From Jannaschia sp. Os4 (lineage in GTDB: Bacteria; Pseudomonadota; Alphaproteobacteria; Rhodobacterales; Rhodobacteraceae): DNA of 64,000 nt. Where the stretch lies: positions 620,001 to 684,000 of the forward strand of contig NZ_JAFCAR010000004.1 of NCBI RefSeq assembly GCF_016820245.1, read 5' to 3'. Position 1 is the stretch's first letter. Each line of letters opens with the position of its first letter. The notes under the pieces are model-generated. The model worked only from the letters and a program-made list of their open reading frames with translations. It searched no databases and was not told where the DNA came from. Shown here piece after piece: positions 17,841 through 27,464 of the stretch. A program made the translations under genes and the position numbers.

Positions 17841-19427
17841 CTAGCTGCGGCGCGCCGCCGTTTCCACCCCGGCCGCCCGCAGCGCCTCGAGGATCGCGGC
17901 GTCACGCCCGTAGACGTCCCCGCGATACTGCGCCCGCCCTTCGGCATCGACCCACGCGGACCAGTGCACGAGATGCACGCCGACCGGCGCGGCGATGTCG
18001 ACGCGGCGCTCCCGCCGGGTGCGCAGGATGCCGTCGAAGAAGGCTCGGCTGTCCGCCTCCTGCGGGGCGAGCAGGTGGTAGGCCAGCCCGAACGGGTCGC
18101 CCACCCGGACGCATCCGTGGCTGAACGCGCGGACGTCGCGCCCGAAGAGCGACTTGGCCTGCGTGTCGTGGAGGTAGATGTTCCACGGGTTCGGGAACAT
18201 GAACTTCACCCGCCCCAAGGCATTCCCGTTCCCCGGCGGCTGCTTGAGCGAGTAGGGGAAGTTGCGCGCGGTGTAGCGGCTGAAGTTGATCGACGACCGG
18301 CTCACCTCGCGCCCGTTGCGGTAGATGCGCAGGTGCCGCGCGCCGCCCCGGCGCAGGGCGGGGAGGTATTCGTTCACGGTGATCGAGCGCGGCACGTGCC
18401 ACGTCGGGTTCACCACCATGTGGGTCATGGTGTGGCTGAACTCGGGGGTGCGCCGGTCCGCGTCGGGGTGCCCGACCACCACCACCGTGTCGAAGGTGAC
18501 CTTGCCGTCGTCCACCACGTAGGCGTGCTGCTCGGCGAGGTTCACGAGGATGTGGCGCGGCTCCAGCGGCTTGTTCATCCAGCGCTGCCGCTCCAGGCCC
18601 ACCGCCACCTGCTGCAGGCGGCGCGTCACGGGCACGTTGAGCGCCCGGATCGTCCCCGTCCCCGCGACGCCGTCGGCGGCGAGCCCGTGGTCCCCTTGGA
18701 ACGCCCGCACCGCCTCGGTCAGCGCGTCGTCGTAGGTCGCGGTGGCCGACCGCTCCGCATAGCCCATCCGCACCAGCCGGTCGCGCAGCGCGACCACCGC
18801 CGCGCCGGACGCGCCCGGCACCAGCCTTCCGCCGGGCACCTCGGGCCCCCAGCCGCCCCGCGCGGCCATCTCCTCCAGCCGCAGCTTCTCGCGAAGCAGG
18901 CGGGCGTATCGCGGGGTCGCGGGCCACAGGTCGTGCATCACCGCGGCCGGATCCCCCCCGGCCCACGCGTCGAGGAGCGCTGCCTCGTCGCGGCGCGGGA
19001 CCTCCAGCACGAGGGTCCGGTCCACGGTCTTCGGGTCCAGCACCCCGGACGAGATGTCGTGCGCGAGCCGCAGGAAGCGGCGCGTCATCGCCACGTCCAG
19101 CTCGGCGCGGGCCGCGGGGGTGGCGGCGGCGGCGAACTCGGCGCGCAGCCCGTCGACCGTCAGGCCCCGGGCCGGCAGCGCATGCAGCGGCGTCCGCGCG
19201 AGCGCCGACAGGAACGCCGCCCGCCGCGCCTCCGCGCCCTCGCCCGACCAGACCGGCGCGAAGTCGCGCTCGCGGTAGAACGCGGCGACCGCCCCGTCCG
19301 CGTCCCCGTCCGCGATCGCGGCCGCCATGGCGGCGGCGAAGGGGGTGATCGTCGTGGCGCCGGCGGGCACGGCGAAGGCCAAGGCGGCGGCCAGCGCCGC
19401 GGCGGACAGGAGACGGGTCGGGCGCAT
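17841..19427 (-). CDS. L,D-transpeptidase (YcbB/LdtD type)
   Basis: This 528-residue periplasmic enzyme forms or edits 3-3 peptidoglycan crosslinks. It has an N-terminal signal peptide (LLSAAALAAALAFAVPAGA) and a YcbB-type scaffold domain. A peptidoglycan-binding domain (VVALRDRLVRMGY, then AVRAFQGDHGLAADGVAGTG) lies near residues 215-270. The YkuD catalytic domain carries HTMTHMVVNPTWHVP and the catalytic SHGCVRVGDP near 430-440. The stop is 28 bases before the LpxD-like start, so a four-gene envelope operon with lpxD, acp and KAS is likely. It is divergent from the DUF882 gene. Confidence 0.92.
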   Translation of the reverse strand: MRPTRLLSAAALAAALAFAVPAGATTITPFAAAMAAAIADGDADGAVAAFYRERDFAPVWSGEGAEARRAAFLSALARTPLHALPARGLTVDGLRAEFAAAATPAARAELDVAMTRRFLRLAHDISSGVLDPKTVDRTLVLEVPRRDEAALLDAWAGGDPAAVMHDLWPATPRYARLLREKLRLEEMAARGGWGPEVPGGRLVPGASGAAVVALRDRLVRMGYAERSATATYDDALTEAVRAFQGDHGLAADGVAGTGTIRALNVPVTRRLQQVAVGLERQRWMNKPLEPRHILVNLAEQHAYVVDDGKVTFDTVVVVGHPDADRRTPEFSHTMTHMVVNPTWHVPRSITVNEYLPALRRGGARHLRIYRNGREVSRSSINFSRYTARNFPYSLKQPPGNGNALGRVKFMFPNPWNIYLHDTQAKSLFGRDVRAFSHGCVRVGDPFGLAYHLLAPQEADSRAFFDGILRTRRERRVDIAAPVGVHLVHWSAWVDAEGRAQYRGDVYGRDAAILEALRAAGVETAARRS

Positions 19428-19663
19428 GGGGATTCCCTCGGTCGTTCAACCACCGGTATAGCAATTCGCCACGCCGAGGGAGCGTTCACGAATTCGTAAG
19501 AACGAAACCGGTACACCCCATGTCGAATCGCGGGCCATGCGAGTCGGTCGTTTCCGAAGCGTGGCAGATTACCGCTCACGCAAAACCGGATGGGCCGAAT
19601 CGCTGTGAATGCGCCTCAAATATGCCACAAGTCATGCGTCATCTGGGGGATGACACACAGCGA

Positions 19664-19680
19664 GGTCGGATTAACCGACC
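19664..19680. promoter_or_regulatory. Inverted repeat GGTCGG-ATTAA-CCGACC
   Basis: A perfect 6-bp inverted repeat with an ATTAA centre lies between the divergent L,D-transpeptidase and DUF882 genes. The same 276-base region also holds a 10-bp palindrome ACGAATTCGT at 19488-19497. Either could be an operator. The first also supports placing the DUF882 start downstream, at 19704. Confidence 0.35.
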
Positions 19681-19703
19681 CGCAGGGCACGGGACAGAAC
19701 AAC

Positions 19704-20282
19704 GTGACGCAACCGATCAGTTCGGGGGCTTTCGCCCCGACGCGCCGTGGCATCCTCGGTGCATTCGCAGCCACGGCGGTCGCCGCGGCACCCCACTACG
19801 CCAACGCCGCCGGCTTCCTTCGGGGCGGCGGAGACATCCGCAGGTTGCGGATGACCAACGCCCGGACGGGCGAGGCGATCGACACGATCTACTGGATCGA
19901 GGGCCGCTACGTCCGGGACGCGCTGCGCGAGATCAACTTCTTCTTCCGCGACTGGCGCCGGAACGAGGTGAAGCAGATCGACAACCGCACGGTCGACATC
20001 ATCGCCGCGACCCACAACCTCGTGGATGCCTCGGAGCCGTTCCTGCTCCTGTCGGGCTACCGCTCGCCGGCGACCAACCAGATGCTGCGCCGCCGCTCCG
20101 GCGGGGTCGCCAAGAACTCGCTCCACCTCAAGGGCCAGGCCGCCGACCTCCGGCTGTCGTCGCGCACGCCGCGCCAAGTAGCACGCGCCGCCGCCGCCTG
20201 CCGCGCGGGCGGCGTGGGCAAGTACTCCCGCTCCAACTTCACCCATGTCGACTGCGGCACCGTCCGCGCGTGGGGGAGCTGA
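19704..20282 (+). CDS. DUF882 / YcbK-type (M15-like) Tat-exported protein
   Basis: This is a peptidoglycan-linked protein of the DUF882 family (distantly related to peptidase M15A). A Tat signal PTRRGILGAFAATAVAAAP near the N-terminus leads into AAGFLRGGGDIRRLRM. The DUF882 core has YWIEGRYVRDALREINFF, LLSGYRSPATNQMLRRR, NSLHLKGQAADLRL and a C-terminal THVDCG. The His-x6-Asp and His-x-Asp ligands of the M15 zinc site appear present. The start is uncertain: GTG 19704 gives a compact Tat signal (192 residues), while ATG 19650 or 19590 would add an odd extension across an inverted repeat. The divergent L,D-transpeptidase fits a shared cell-wall role. Confidence 0.83.
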   Translation: MTQPISSGAFAPTRRGILGAFAATAVAAAPHYANAAGFLRGGGDIRRLRMTNARTGEAIDTIYWIEGRYVRDALREINFFFRDWRRNEVKQIDNRTVDIIAATHNLVDASEPFLLLSGYRSPATNQMLRRRSGGVAKNSLHLKGQAADLRLSSRTPRQVARAAAACRAGGVGKYSRSNFTHVDCGTVRAWGS

Positions 20283-20338
20283 CCTAGGACGAGGGACGGG
20301 GCGAGAGGCGGACAAACCGCCCGCAGCTCCACTCGACG

Positions 20339-20369
20339 GACGGCCCGGCGCACCGCACGCCGGGCCGTC
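20339..20369. terminator. Strong hairpin between convergent DUF882 and FbpC-type genes
   Basis: A 12-bp perfect stem (GACGGCCCGGCG with CGCCGGGCCGTC) and a 7-base loop lie between the two 3' ends. It is probably a terminator for both directions. Confidence 0.6.
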
Positions 20370-20389
20370 TCTCGTTCCGGGGGCCGGTC

Positions 20390-21487
20390 CTACGCGTCGC
20401 GCGCCTTCGGGAAGACAAAGCAGCGGTCCCGGCGGATCGAGAGCCACAGGGGCGTGCCCGGCTTGGGCAGGAAGATCGCGGGCACGGTCGCCGTCACCCG
20501 CGTCGAACCGTCGGCCATGGTGAACTCGACCAAGCTCTCGCGCCCCATGAACCGCGCCCGCTCCACCACGCCCCGCGCGGGCACCCCCTCGGCGGGCGTC
20601 GGCGCAGGCCCCCGCCCCTCCCGGTCGAAGTCGAGGCGCACGTGCTGGGGCCGGAACACGATCTCCACCTCCGTCCCGTCCGCGAGGCCCGGCGCGAGGA
20701 ACTGGCCGAACGGCGTGTCGCAGAGCGCGCCCTCCACCGTCGCGGCCAGCTGGTTGACGTCGCTGAAGAAGGCCGCCGCGTCCCGATCCGCTGGCGCGGT
20801 GTAGAGGTTGTAGGGCGCGGCCATCTGCACGATCCGCCCGCCCCGCATCAGCGCGATGGAGTCGGCCATCCGCATCGCCTCGTCTGGCTCGTGGGTCACG
20901 AGCAGGACGGCCGTGCCCTCCGCCTTGAGCACTGCGAGCGTGTCGTCGCGGATCCCGTCGCGCAGCCGGTTGTCCAACCCGGAGAACGGCTCGTCCATCA
21001 GCAGGACCTTAGGCCGCGGGGCCAAGGCCCGCGCGAGCGCGACGCGTTGCTGCTCGCCGCCCGACAGCTGGTGCGGATGCATGTCGCCGTAGCCCGACAG
21101 CGCGACCCGCTCCAGCAGCTCGGCCACGCGCGCCGCCTTCTCCGCGCGCGACCCGGCGAGCCCGAACCCGACGTTCTGCGCGACCGTCAGGTGGGGGAAC
21201 AGTGCGAAGTCCTGGAACATCAGCCCGACGCCCCGCTCCTCCGGCGGCAGGTGGACGCCCGGTCCCTCGACCGTGCGTCCCGACAGGCGGATCTCGCCAT
21301 CGTCGGCCCGGTCCAGCCCCGCGATTAGTCGCAGCGTCGTCGACTTGCCGCAGCCCGACGGGCCGAGCAGGCACGTCACCTGCCCCGCCGCCACGGTCAG
21401 GTCCACGCCGTCCACCACGGGCCGCCCGCCGAGCACGCGGGTCAGGCCCCGCACCTCCAGCGCAGGATCCTCGGTGGACATGGACAA
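20390..21487 (-). CDS. FbpC-type ABC transporter ATP-binding protein
   Basis: This 365-residue ATPase belongs to the ferric-iron/polyamine-type importers. Walker A is LLGPSGCGKST (near residue 39), the signature is LSGGEQQRVALARAL, Walker B is KVLLMDEPFSGLDNRLRD, and the C-terminal TOBE-like domain covers about residues 270-365. The pattern GLDNRLRD is usual for iron(III) FbpC proteins. No binding protein or permease is next to it, so it is an orphan subunit in this window and the substrate is uncertain. The gene ends 22 bases after a strong convergent terminator. Confidence 0.88.
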   Translation of the reverse strand: MSMSTEDPALEVRGLTRVLGGRPVVDGVDLTVAAGQVTCLLGPSGCGKSTTLRLIAGLDRADDGEIRLSGRTVEGPGVHLPPEERGVGLMFQDFALFPHLTVAQNVGFGLAGSRAEKAARVAELLERVALSGYGDMHPHQLSGGEQQRVALARALAPRPKVLLMDEPFSGLDNRLRDGIRDDTLAVLKAEGTAVLLVTHEPDEAMRMADSIALMRGGRIVQMAAPYNLYTAPADRDAAAFFSDVNQLAATVEGALCDTPFGQFLAPGLADGTEVEIVFRPQHVRLDFDREGRGPAPTPAEGVPARGVVERARFMGRESLVEFTMADGSTRVTATVPAIFLPKPGTPLWLSIRRDRCFVFPKARDA

Positions 21488-21544
21488 TTCCCGACGGTTT
21501 CCGTCAGGCGGAGATAGACGGGGGCCCCACGCGCCGCAACCGCG

Positions 21545-21973
21545 TCAGAGCACGCCCTCGGCCCGCCGGCGCTCGCCCCGCGCGTAGGCCCAGAGCAGGA
21601 GCGACAGCGCCAAGGTCAGAAGCGCGATCGCCGTCACCGGCCCGTCCGTCAGGGTCTGCACCGGGGGCGCGGCGAGCAGCAGCGCCCAGACCGTCAACGC
21701 CCCCTGCGCGATGGCCGCGATGCCGAGCATCCACGCCGCCGCCGCCACCCGCGCGGCGAGGCAGAGGGCCCCCACCAAGGCGAGCGTCGCCCACACGCCG
21801 AACGCGCCATGCGCCCAGCCCGGCAAGGTCGTCAGCCACTCGATCTGCGCGGGCGGGTAGTCGGCGAGCCAGCCGATCCGCAGCCCGTAGGCGACCAGCA
21901 CGTATTCGGCCATCACCACGAGGCCCCAGACCACCGCGATGAGCGACATGATGTAGAGATGCGCGCGGCCCAT
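21545..21973 (-). CDS. Small four-helix membrane protein of unknown function
   Basis: This 142-residue hydrophobic protein has four predicted membrane helices (about residues 7-29, 52-76, 78-101 and 109-131) and a short basic C-terminus (ARGERRRAEGVL). The family is not recognised. A conserved-looking loop LADYPPAQIEWLTTLPGWAH joins helices 1 and 2. The start MGRAHLYIM has GGAGGACCC upstream. It lies 57 bases upstream of the FbpC-type gene on the same strand, so the two may be cotranscribed. Confidence 0.7.
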   Translation of the reverse strand: MGRAHLYIMSLIAVVWGLVVMAEYVLVAYGLRIGWLADYPPAQIEWLTTLPGWAHGAFGVWATLALVGALCLAARVAAAAWMLGIAAIAQGALTVWALLLAAPPVQTLTDGPVTAIALLTLALSLLLWAYARGERRRAEGVL

Positions 21974-22036
21974 CCGGGTCCTCCTCCGTCCTGCGTGGAG
22001 CGCCGGATAGCACGGCCCGCCGCCCCCTTACATGCG

Positions 22037-22061
22037 AAAAGGGGCGCCCGCGGCGCCCCTT
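22037..22061 (-). terminator. Intrinsic terminator after the RTX-Hint gene
   Basis: Read on the minus strand, a perfect 10-bp stem (AAGGGGCGCC/GGCGCCCCTT) with a 3-base loop is followed by a short T-run (TTTT). It lies 22 bases past the stop of the 1793-residue gene. Confidence 0.75.
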
Positions 22062-22082
22062 CCCCGATATCCTCGGCCCCGG

Positions 22083-25000
22083 TCAGGAGGCCAGCAACAG
22101 CTCCGCCTCGACCCGCTTGAGCAGCCGGCGCGCGGCGGTGTAGCCCGCCCGGCCCTCGACCGTACGCAGTTCGGGGAACAGCTTGAGGATCTCCTCGCGC
22201 TGCGCCTTGCCGATGCCCGCCAGCGAGTGGTCGCCGGGCTGGAAGCTCTCCGTCCACGCGCCGTCCGACAGGATAACCTCGTGGTTGTCGAACATGACGT
22301 GGATGTAGGCCGTCTCAACCGCGTCCATCCGCTCGATCCCCGGACGCCCGACCAGATGCTTGGCCGCGACCAAGACCTCGCGCTCGTCGAAGTAGAGCAT
22401 CGTCTCCTCGCCGGTGATGAGCACCCGGTGCTGGGGCGAGACGACCATGTCCCGCTCCGGCAGGCCGTGGCCCAATGCGCCCTTGGCGATCCTGACCGGG
22501 CGCAGCGCCGGATCGGCCTCCATCTCGGCGGCCTCCACGTCCCTGCGGCCCGTCCAGCGGATCACCTGGATGCCGTTGTCGCGGGTGATGACCCGGTCGC
22601 CGACCTCCAGCGTCTCGACGGACACCTCGCCGCGCGGCGTCGCGATCAGCGTGCCGGGCGTGAAGCACGGGATGACCTGCTCGATCTCCTCGAACTTCAG
22701 GGTGTCGCCGTTCTCGAAGGCGACGATCCCGTCCTCGCGATCGTCCGAGGTGTAGAGGATCGAGTCGACCCCCTCGCCCGTCAGGTCGAGGATGTCGAAG
22801 TCGTCCCCGCCCGAGCCGCCGTCGATCATGTCGTCGGCCGAGCCGCCGATGATCACGTCGCGGTCGTCGCCGCCATCGATCATGTCGGCGTCGTCGTCGG
22901 TGTTCAGGATCGTGTCGGCGCCCGACCCGCCCGTCACCGTGTCCGACCCCGCACCGCCGTCGATCTCGTCGGCGCCGCCGTTGCCCGCGATCCGGTCGTC
23001 GCCGGTCCCGCCGGTGATCGTGTCGGCGTCCTGGCCACCGGTGATCTCGTCGTCCCCGGCCCCGCCGTCGAGCGTGTCCTCGCCGCCGTTGCCGTTGATC
23101 GAGTCGTCGCCGTCGCCGCCCGTGATCAGGTCGTCGTCGCCGCCGCCGCGGAGGGTGTCGTCGCCCACGCCGCCGTCGAGCGTGTCCTGACCCGGCCCGC
23201 CGAGGATCGAGTCGTCGCCCTTGCCGCCGAGGAGCGAGTCGTCGCCCGCGCCGCCCAGCAGCGTGTCGTTGTCGATCCCGCCGTCGAGGGTGTCGTTCCC
23301 CTCGCCGCCGATCAGGGTGTCGTTGTCGTCCTGGCCGAACAGCTGGTCGTCGCCCGCGCCCCCGTCGAGGAGGTCGTCCCCGTTGTCGAGGATCGGGTCC
23401 ATGTTATCCATGATGTTCGCCGGATCGAGATCCGGGTTCGGCCCGAGCCCGCCGTAGATGACGTCGTCGCCATCGTCGCCGGTCACGGTGTCCGAGCCCT
23501 CGCCCGCGATGACCGAGTCGTCGCCGTCGCCGGCGGTGATCTCGTCGTCGTCGAAGCCCGCGTCGATCGTGTCGTCGCCGGTGCCGCCGAGGATCGTGTC
23601 GCGGTCGTCGCCGGTCGAGATCGAGTCGTCGCCGTCGCCCCCGTCCACGAAGTCGCGGTCGTCCTCCGGGTCGCCGTCCACGCCGACGATGGGATCGGTC
23701 GGGAAGCCGCGATCCGGCAGGCCGATGACGCCCGCGTCAATCGTGTCGTCGCCCGCGCCCCCGACGAGGCTGTCGGACCCGATGCCGCCTTCGACGGAGT
23801 CGTCGCCCGTCCCGGCATCCACGGTGTCGTCGCCCTCGCCGGCGCGCACGGTGTCGTCCCCGCCGCCCGCGCGGATGCTGTCGTCGTTCGAGCCCAGCTC
23901 GCCCGACTCACCGCCCAGCGCGTCGTGGTTGTCCACGAAGTCGCCGTTCGGGTCGCCCTCGTAGTCCGCGTCGATCAGCTCGCCGTCGTCGGAGCCTTCG
24001 ACGATCCCGTCCGGGAACGGCTCCGGCTCGACGCCGATGATGGTCTCGATGTTCACGAACTTGGCGGTCTCGCCCGTCCGCTCGCCCGCATCGTCGAGGA
24101 AGAAGACCACCCCGTTCTCCGGGTTGTCGCGCTCGAGCTCCACCTCGACGTCCAGACCGGTCAGGTCCAGGGCGTCGAAGTCGTCGCCGCCCTCGCCGCC
24201 GTCGATCATGTCGCCCGGCGTGATGCCCACGAAGGTGTCGCGGTCATCGCCGCCCGAGAGCATGTCCATGCCCGCGCCGCCGACGATGGTGTCGTCGCCG
24301 TCGCCGCCCTCGATGGTGTCGTCGCCCGCGCCGCCGTCGAGGGAGTCGCTCTGCGCGCCCCCGTCGATCAGGTCGTCGCCTTCGCCGCCCTCGACCGTGT
24401 CGGCGCCGCCGCCGGCCATGATGTCGTCGTCGCCGTCGCCGCCAAGAATCGAGTCGGCCGTGCCGCCGCCCTTGATGGTGTCCGCACCCGCGCCGCCATC
24501 CAGGGTGTCCGCACCGGAGCCGCCCTCGATGAGGTCGTCCCCGTCGCCGCCGAGGATCGAGTCGTCCTGGCTGGAGCCGAGCAGCGTGTCCGCGCCGGCA
24601 CCGCCGTCGAGCGTGTCGCTGCCGCCGTTGCCGACGATCCGGTCGTCGCCTTCGCCGCCCGACAGCGAGTCGTCGCCCGAGCCGCCGATGACGGTGTCGT
24701 CGCCCGCGCCCGCGTCGACGGTATCGTTGCCTTCGCCGGCGTCGATCTTGTCGTCGCCCGCGCCCCCATCGATCAGGTCGTCGCCCTCGTTGCCCTCGAT
24801 CGAGTCGCGGCCGTCGCCGCCGATCAGCGTGTCGTCGCCGTCGCGGCCCCGCAGCGAATCGTCGCCCGCGTTGCCCAAGAGCTCGTCGTCGCCGCCTTGG
24901 CCGTCGAGGAAGTCGTCGCCCTCGCCGCCGATCGCGGTGTCGGACCCGTCGCCGCCCAGCACGAGGTCGTCGCCGTCCCCGCCCTTCAGCGCGTCGTTCC

Positions 25001-27464
25001 CGGCCCCGCCGTCGAGCGTGTCGTCGCCGCCCTCGCCGAACAGCATGTCGTCGCCGTCGCCGCCGTTCAGCGTGTCCTCGCCGTCCTGGCCGTGGACCCA
25101 GTCGTCGCCGGTGCCGCCGTCGACGGAGTCGTTGCCCGCGCCCATCCAGATCTCGTCGTCGTCGGCCCCGCCCTCGGCGGTGTCGGCGCCCGACCCGCCG
25201 ACGATGGTGTCCTCGCCGTCGCCGCCCTGCAGGAGGTCGTCGTCCTCCTCGCCGAACAGCTTGTCGTCGCCCTCGGAGCCTCGGAGCGTGTCGTCGCCCA
25301 CGCCGCCGTAGAGGGTGTCGTCGCCCGCGCCGCCGTCGAACAGGTCGTCGCCCGCGCCTTGGTCCGCGCCAGGCGCGTCGTCGATCAAGTCGTCGCCCGC
25401 GCCGCCGTCCACGGTGTCGTCGCCGTCGCCGGTGAAGACGGTGTCGTCGCCGCCGCCCGCGCGGACGCTGTCGTCGTTGGAGCCGAGATCGCCCGACTCG
25501 CCGCCCAAGGCGTCGTTGTTGTCGATGCGGTCGCCTTCCTCGCCGATGTCGCGCTCGTCGTAGTCCGCGTCGATCAGCTGGCCGTCGTCGTTGCCCTCGA
25601 CGATGCCGTCGAGCTTCGGCTCCGGCTCGACGCCGATGATCGTCTCGATGTTGACGAAGGACGCGGTCTCGCCGGTGCGGACGCCCGCGTCGTCGAGGAA
25701 GAAGATCGTGCCGTTCTCGGGGTTGTCGTCCGACAGCTCCACCTGGACGTTCAGGCCCGTCAGGTCGAGCGCGTCGAAGTCGTCGCCGCCCTCGCCGCCG
25801 TCGATCACGTCGCCCGCGGTGATGTCGATAAAGAGATCGCGGTCGTCGCCGCCCTCCATCGTATCCGCGCCGCCATCACCTTCCAGCGTGTCGTTGCCCG
25901 CGCCACCCTTGATGGCGTCGTCGCCGTCGCCGCCGTCGAGAAAGTCGTCCCCGCCCTCGCCGAACAGCATGTCGTCGCCGGCGTTCCCGTCGAGCGTGTC
26001 GTCGCCGTCCTGGCCGTGCATCCAGTCGGCGCCGTCGCCGCCTGCGGCCGAGTCGTCGCCCGACCCCATCCAAATCTCGTCACGGCCCGCGCCGCCCGAG
26101 GCGGAATCGTCGCCGGCGCCGCCGACGATGGTGTCGTCGCCGTCCTCGCCCATCAGGGTGTCGCGCCCGTCGCCGCCGTTGAGCTTGTCGTCGCCGTCCC
26201 CGCCCTTGATGGCGTCGTCGCCCGCGCCGCCCACGAGGGAGTCGTCGCCGCCCTCGCCGAACAGCATGTCGTCGCCGCCGTCGCCCTTCAGCGTGTCGTC
26301 GCCGTCCTGGCCGTGCATCCAGTCGGCGCCGTCGCCGCCGGTGGCGTGGTCGTCGCCCGAGCCCATCCAGATCTCGTCGCGGCCCGCGCCGCCCTCGGCC
26401 TTGTCGTCGTCCGCCCCGCCGAGCAGCGTGTCGTCGCCGTCGCCGCCGAGCAGGGTGTCCTTGCCGGCGTCGCCGGACAGACGGTCGTCGCCCTTCCCGC
26501 CCGCCACGAGGTCGTCGCCCGCGCCGCCGTGCAGCGTGTCGTTCGCGCCGTCGTCCTCGGCCACGCCGAGCCCGCCGCCGTTGATGTTGGAGGAGTCGTA
26601 GCCGACGATCGTGTCGTCGCCGTCCCCGCCGCGGATGGAGTCCGCGCCGTTGCGCCCCTCGATCCGGTCGTGGCCCGCGCCGCCATCGATCGTGTCGCGG
26701 CCCGCTCCGCCGTAGATCGAGTCGTTGCCCTCGTTGCCCAGCAGCGAGTCGTCGCCCGACCCGCCGTCGATCTGGTCGTTGCCGGTGCCGCCGTCGACGG
26801 TGTCGTCGCCCGCGCCGGAGCGGATGGTGTCGTCGCCCGCGCCCGCGCGCACGCTGTCGTCGTCCGAGCCGACGCGGCCCGACGCGCCGCCCAGCGCGTC
26901 GCCGTTGTCGATGCGGTCGCCCTCCGGGTCGCCGGTGTAGTGCGCGTCGATCACCTCGCCCGCCGAGGTGCCCTCGACGATGCCGTCCAGCGCCGGGGCC
27001 GGCGTGAACTTGAGGTCGTCGATCGCGCCGGAGCCGCCGAGGATCACCTCCATGCGGCCCACGCCGTCCGTGTCGATGTGGACGTCCTTGGCCCCGTTGT
27101 TCGTCGTCGCCACGTCGATCTGGCGGATGAACTTGCCGTCCTCGTCGTAGAGCTTAATCCAAGCCCCCTCCTCGACGTCCAGCACGGTGAGGGAGTGGAG
27201 GTCGACCTCCCCGTCGAAGTCGAAGACGAACTTGCCGCCGCCCGCGTTGTCGTCGGGGTCGCCCTGGTCGCCGTCCTCGGACAGGATCAGGATCTTGCCC
27301 TGGTCCTTGTAGGCGAGGTCGTGGTCGCCGCCCGTCGGCTTGTTCGAGTCGAACACCATGACGGGGTTGTGCGGGTTGCCCGAGGAGATCGTGACGCCGG
27401 GGAACTGGTTCGAGACGATCGCGCCGGTGTGAAGGGCGTTGAAGTCGAGCGTGGTCTTGGTCAT
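22083..27464 (-). CDS. Giant RTX calcium-binding protein with C-terminal Hint domain
   Basis: This 1793-residue acidic protein is probably secreted by a type I system. Residues 1-155 are a unique N-terminal domain ([19 protein letters not shown], later [12 protein letters not shown]) that could bind carbohydrate or act as a lectin-like lobe. Residues ~160-1590 hold well over 60 GGxGDDxL/I-type repeats in three related modules, each opening with DGIVEG (near 159, 618 and 1151). Each closes with a DFDxLDLTG cap, and the first two caps continue into [13 protein letters not shown]. Residues ~1600-1793 are a Hint_2 domain beginning [10 protein letters not shown] with [10 protein letters not shown]. 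There is no signal peptide. The Hint domain may self-cleave. No HlyB/HlyD/TolC genes are nearby. Adhesion or biofilm matrix is a guess. Confidence 0.9.
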   Translation of the reverse strand: MTKTTLDFNALHTGAIVSNQFPGVTISSGNPHNPVMVFDSNKPTGGDHDLAYKDQGKILILSEDGDQGDPDDNAGGGKFVFDFDGEVDLHSLTVLDVEEGAWIKLYDEDGKFIRQIDVATTNNGAKDVHIDTDGVGRMEVILGGSGAIDDLKFTPAPALDGIVEGTSAGEVIDAHYTGDPEGDRIDNGDALGGASGRVGSDDDSVRAGAGDDTIRSGAGDDTVDGGTGNDQIDGGSGDDSLLGNEGNDSIYGGAGRDTIDGGAGHDRIEGRNGADSIRGGDGDDTIVGYDSSNINGGGLGVAEDDGANDTLHGGAGDDLVAGGKGDDRLSGDAGKDTLLGGDGDDTLLGGADDDKAEGGAGRDEIWMGSGDDHATGGDGADWMHGQDGDDTLKGDGGDDMLFGEGGDDSLVGGAGDDAIKGGDGDDKLNGGDGRDTLMGEDGDDTIVGGAGDDSASGGAGRDEIWMGSGDDSAAGGDGADWMHGQDGDDTLDGNAGDDMLFGEGGDDFLDGGDGDDAIKGGAGNDTLEGDGGADTMEGGDDRDLFIDITAGDVIDGGEGGDDFDALDLTGLNVQVELSDDNPENGTIFFLDDAGVRTGETASFVNIETIIGVEPEPKLDGIVEGNDDGQLIDADYDERDIGEEGDRIDNNDALGGESGDLGSNDDSVRAGGGDDTVFTGDGDDTVDGGAGDDLIDDAPGADQGAGDDLFDGGAGDDTLYGGVGDDTLRGSEGDDKLFGEEDDDLLQGGDGEDTIVGGSGADTAEGGADDDEIWMGAGNDSVDGGTGDDWVHGQDGEDTLNGGDGDDMLFGEGGDDTLDGGAGNDALKGGDGDDLVLGGDGSDTAIGGEGDDFLDGQGGDDELLGNAGDDSLRGRDGDDTLIGGDGRDSIEGNEGDDLIDGGAGDDKIDAGEGNDTVDAGAGDDTVIGGSGDDSLSGGEGDDRIVGNGGSDTLDGGAGADTLLGSSQDDSILGGDGDDLIEGGSGADTLDGGAGADTIKGGGTADSILGGDGDDDIMAGGGADTVEGGEGDDLIDGGAQSDSLDGGAGDDTIEGGDGDDTIVGGAGMDMLSGGDDRDTFVGITPGDMIDGGEGGDDFDALDLTGLDVEVELERDNPENGVVFFLDDAGERTGETAKFVNIETIIGVEPEPFPDGIVEGSDDGELIDADYEGDPNGDFVDNHDALGGESGELGSNDDSIRAGGGDDTVRAGEGDDTVDAGTGDDSVEGGIGSDSLVGGAGDDTIDAGVIGLPDRGFPTDPIVGVDGDPEDDRDFVDGGDGDDSISTGDDRDTILGGTGDDTIDAGFDDDEITAGDGDDSVIAGEGSDTVTGDDGDDVIYGGLGPNPDLDPANIMDNMDPILDNGDDLLDGGAGDDQLFGQDDNDTLIGGEGNDTLDGGIDNDTLLGGAGDDSLLGGKGDDSILGGPGQDTLDGGVGDDTLRGGGDDDLITGGDGDDSINGNGGEDTLDGGAGDDEITGGQDADTITGGTGDDRIAGNGGADEIDGGAGSDTVTGGSGADTILNTDDDADMIDGGDDRDVIIGGSADDMIDGGSGGDDFDILDLTGEGVDSILYTSDDREDGIVAFENGDTLKFEEIEQVIPCFTPGTLIATPRGEVSVETLEVGDRVITRDNGIQVIRWTGRRDVEAAEMEADPALRPVRIAKGALGHGLPERDMVVSPQHRVLITGEETMLYFDEREVLVAAKHLVGRPGIERMDAVETAYIHVMFDNHEVILSDGAWTESFQPGDHSLAGIGKAQREEILKLFPELRTVEGRAGYTAARRLLKRVEAELLLAS

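Noticed and set aside
19590-19703. N-terminal extension of the DUF882 protein from ATG 19590 or 19650
   Set aside because: It would put about 20-40 unusual residues before a normal Tat signal and run across the inverted repeat at 19664-19680; GTG 19704 is preferred, though not proven.
22800-26900. Dense short direct repeats (GTCGTCGCC-like), at first sight like a repeat array or CRISPR
   Set aside because: The period follows the nine-residue RTX codon repeat, with no constant repeat/unique spacer pattern; they are coding repeats.
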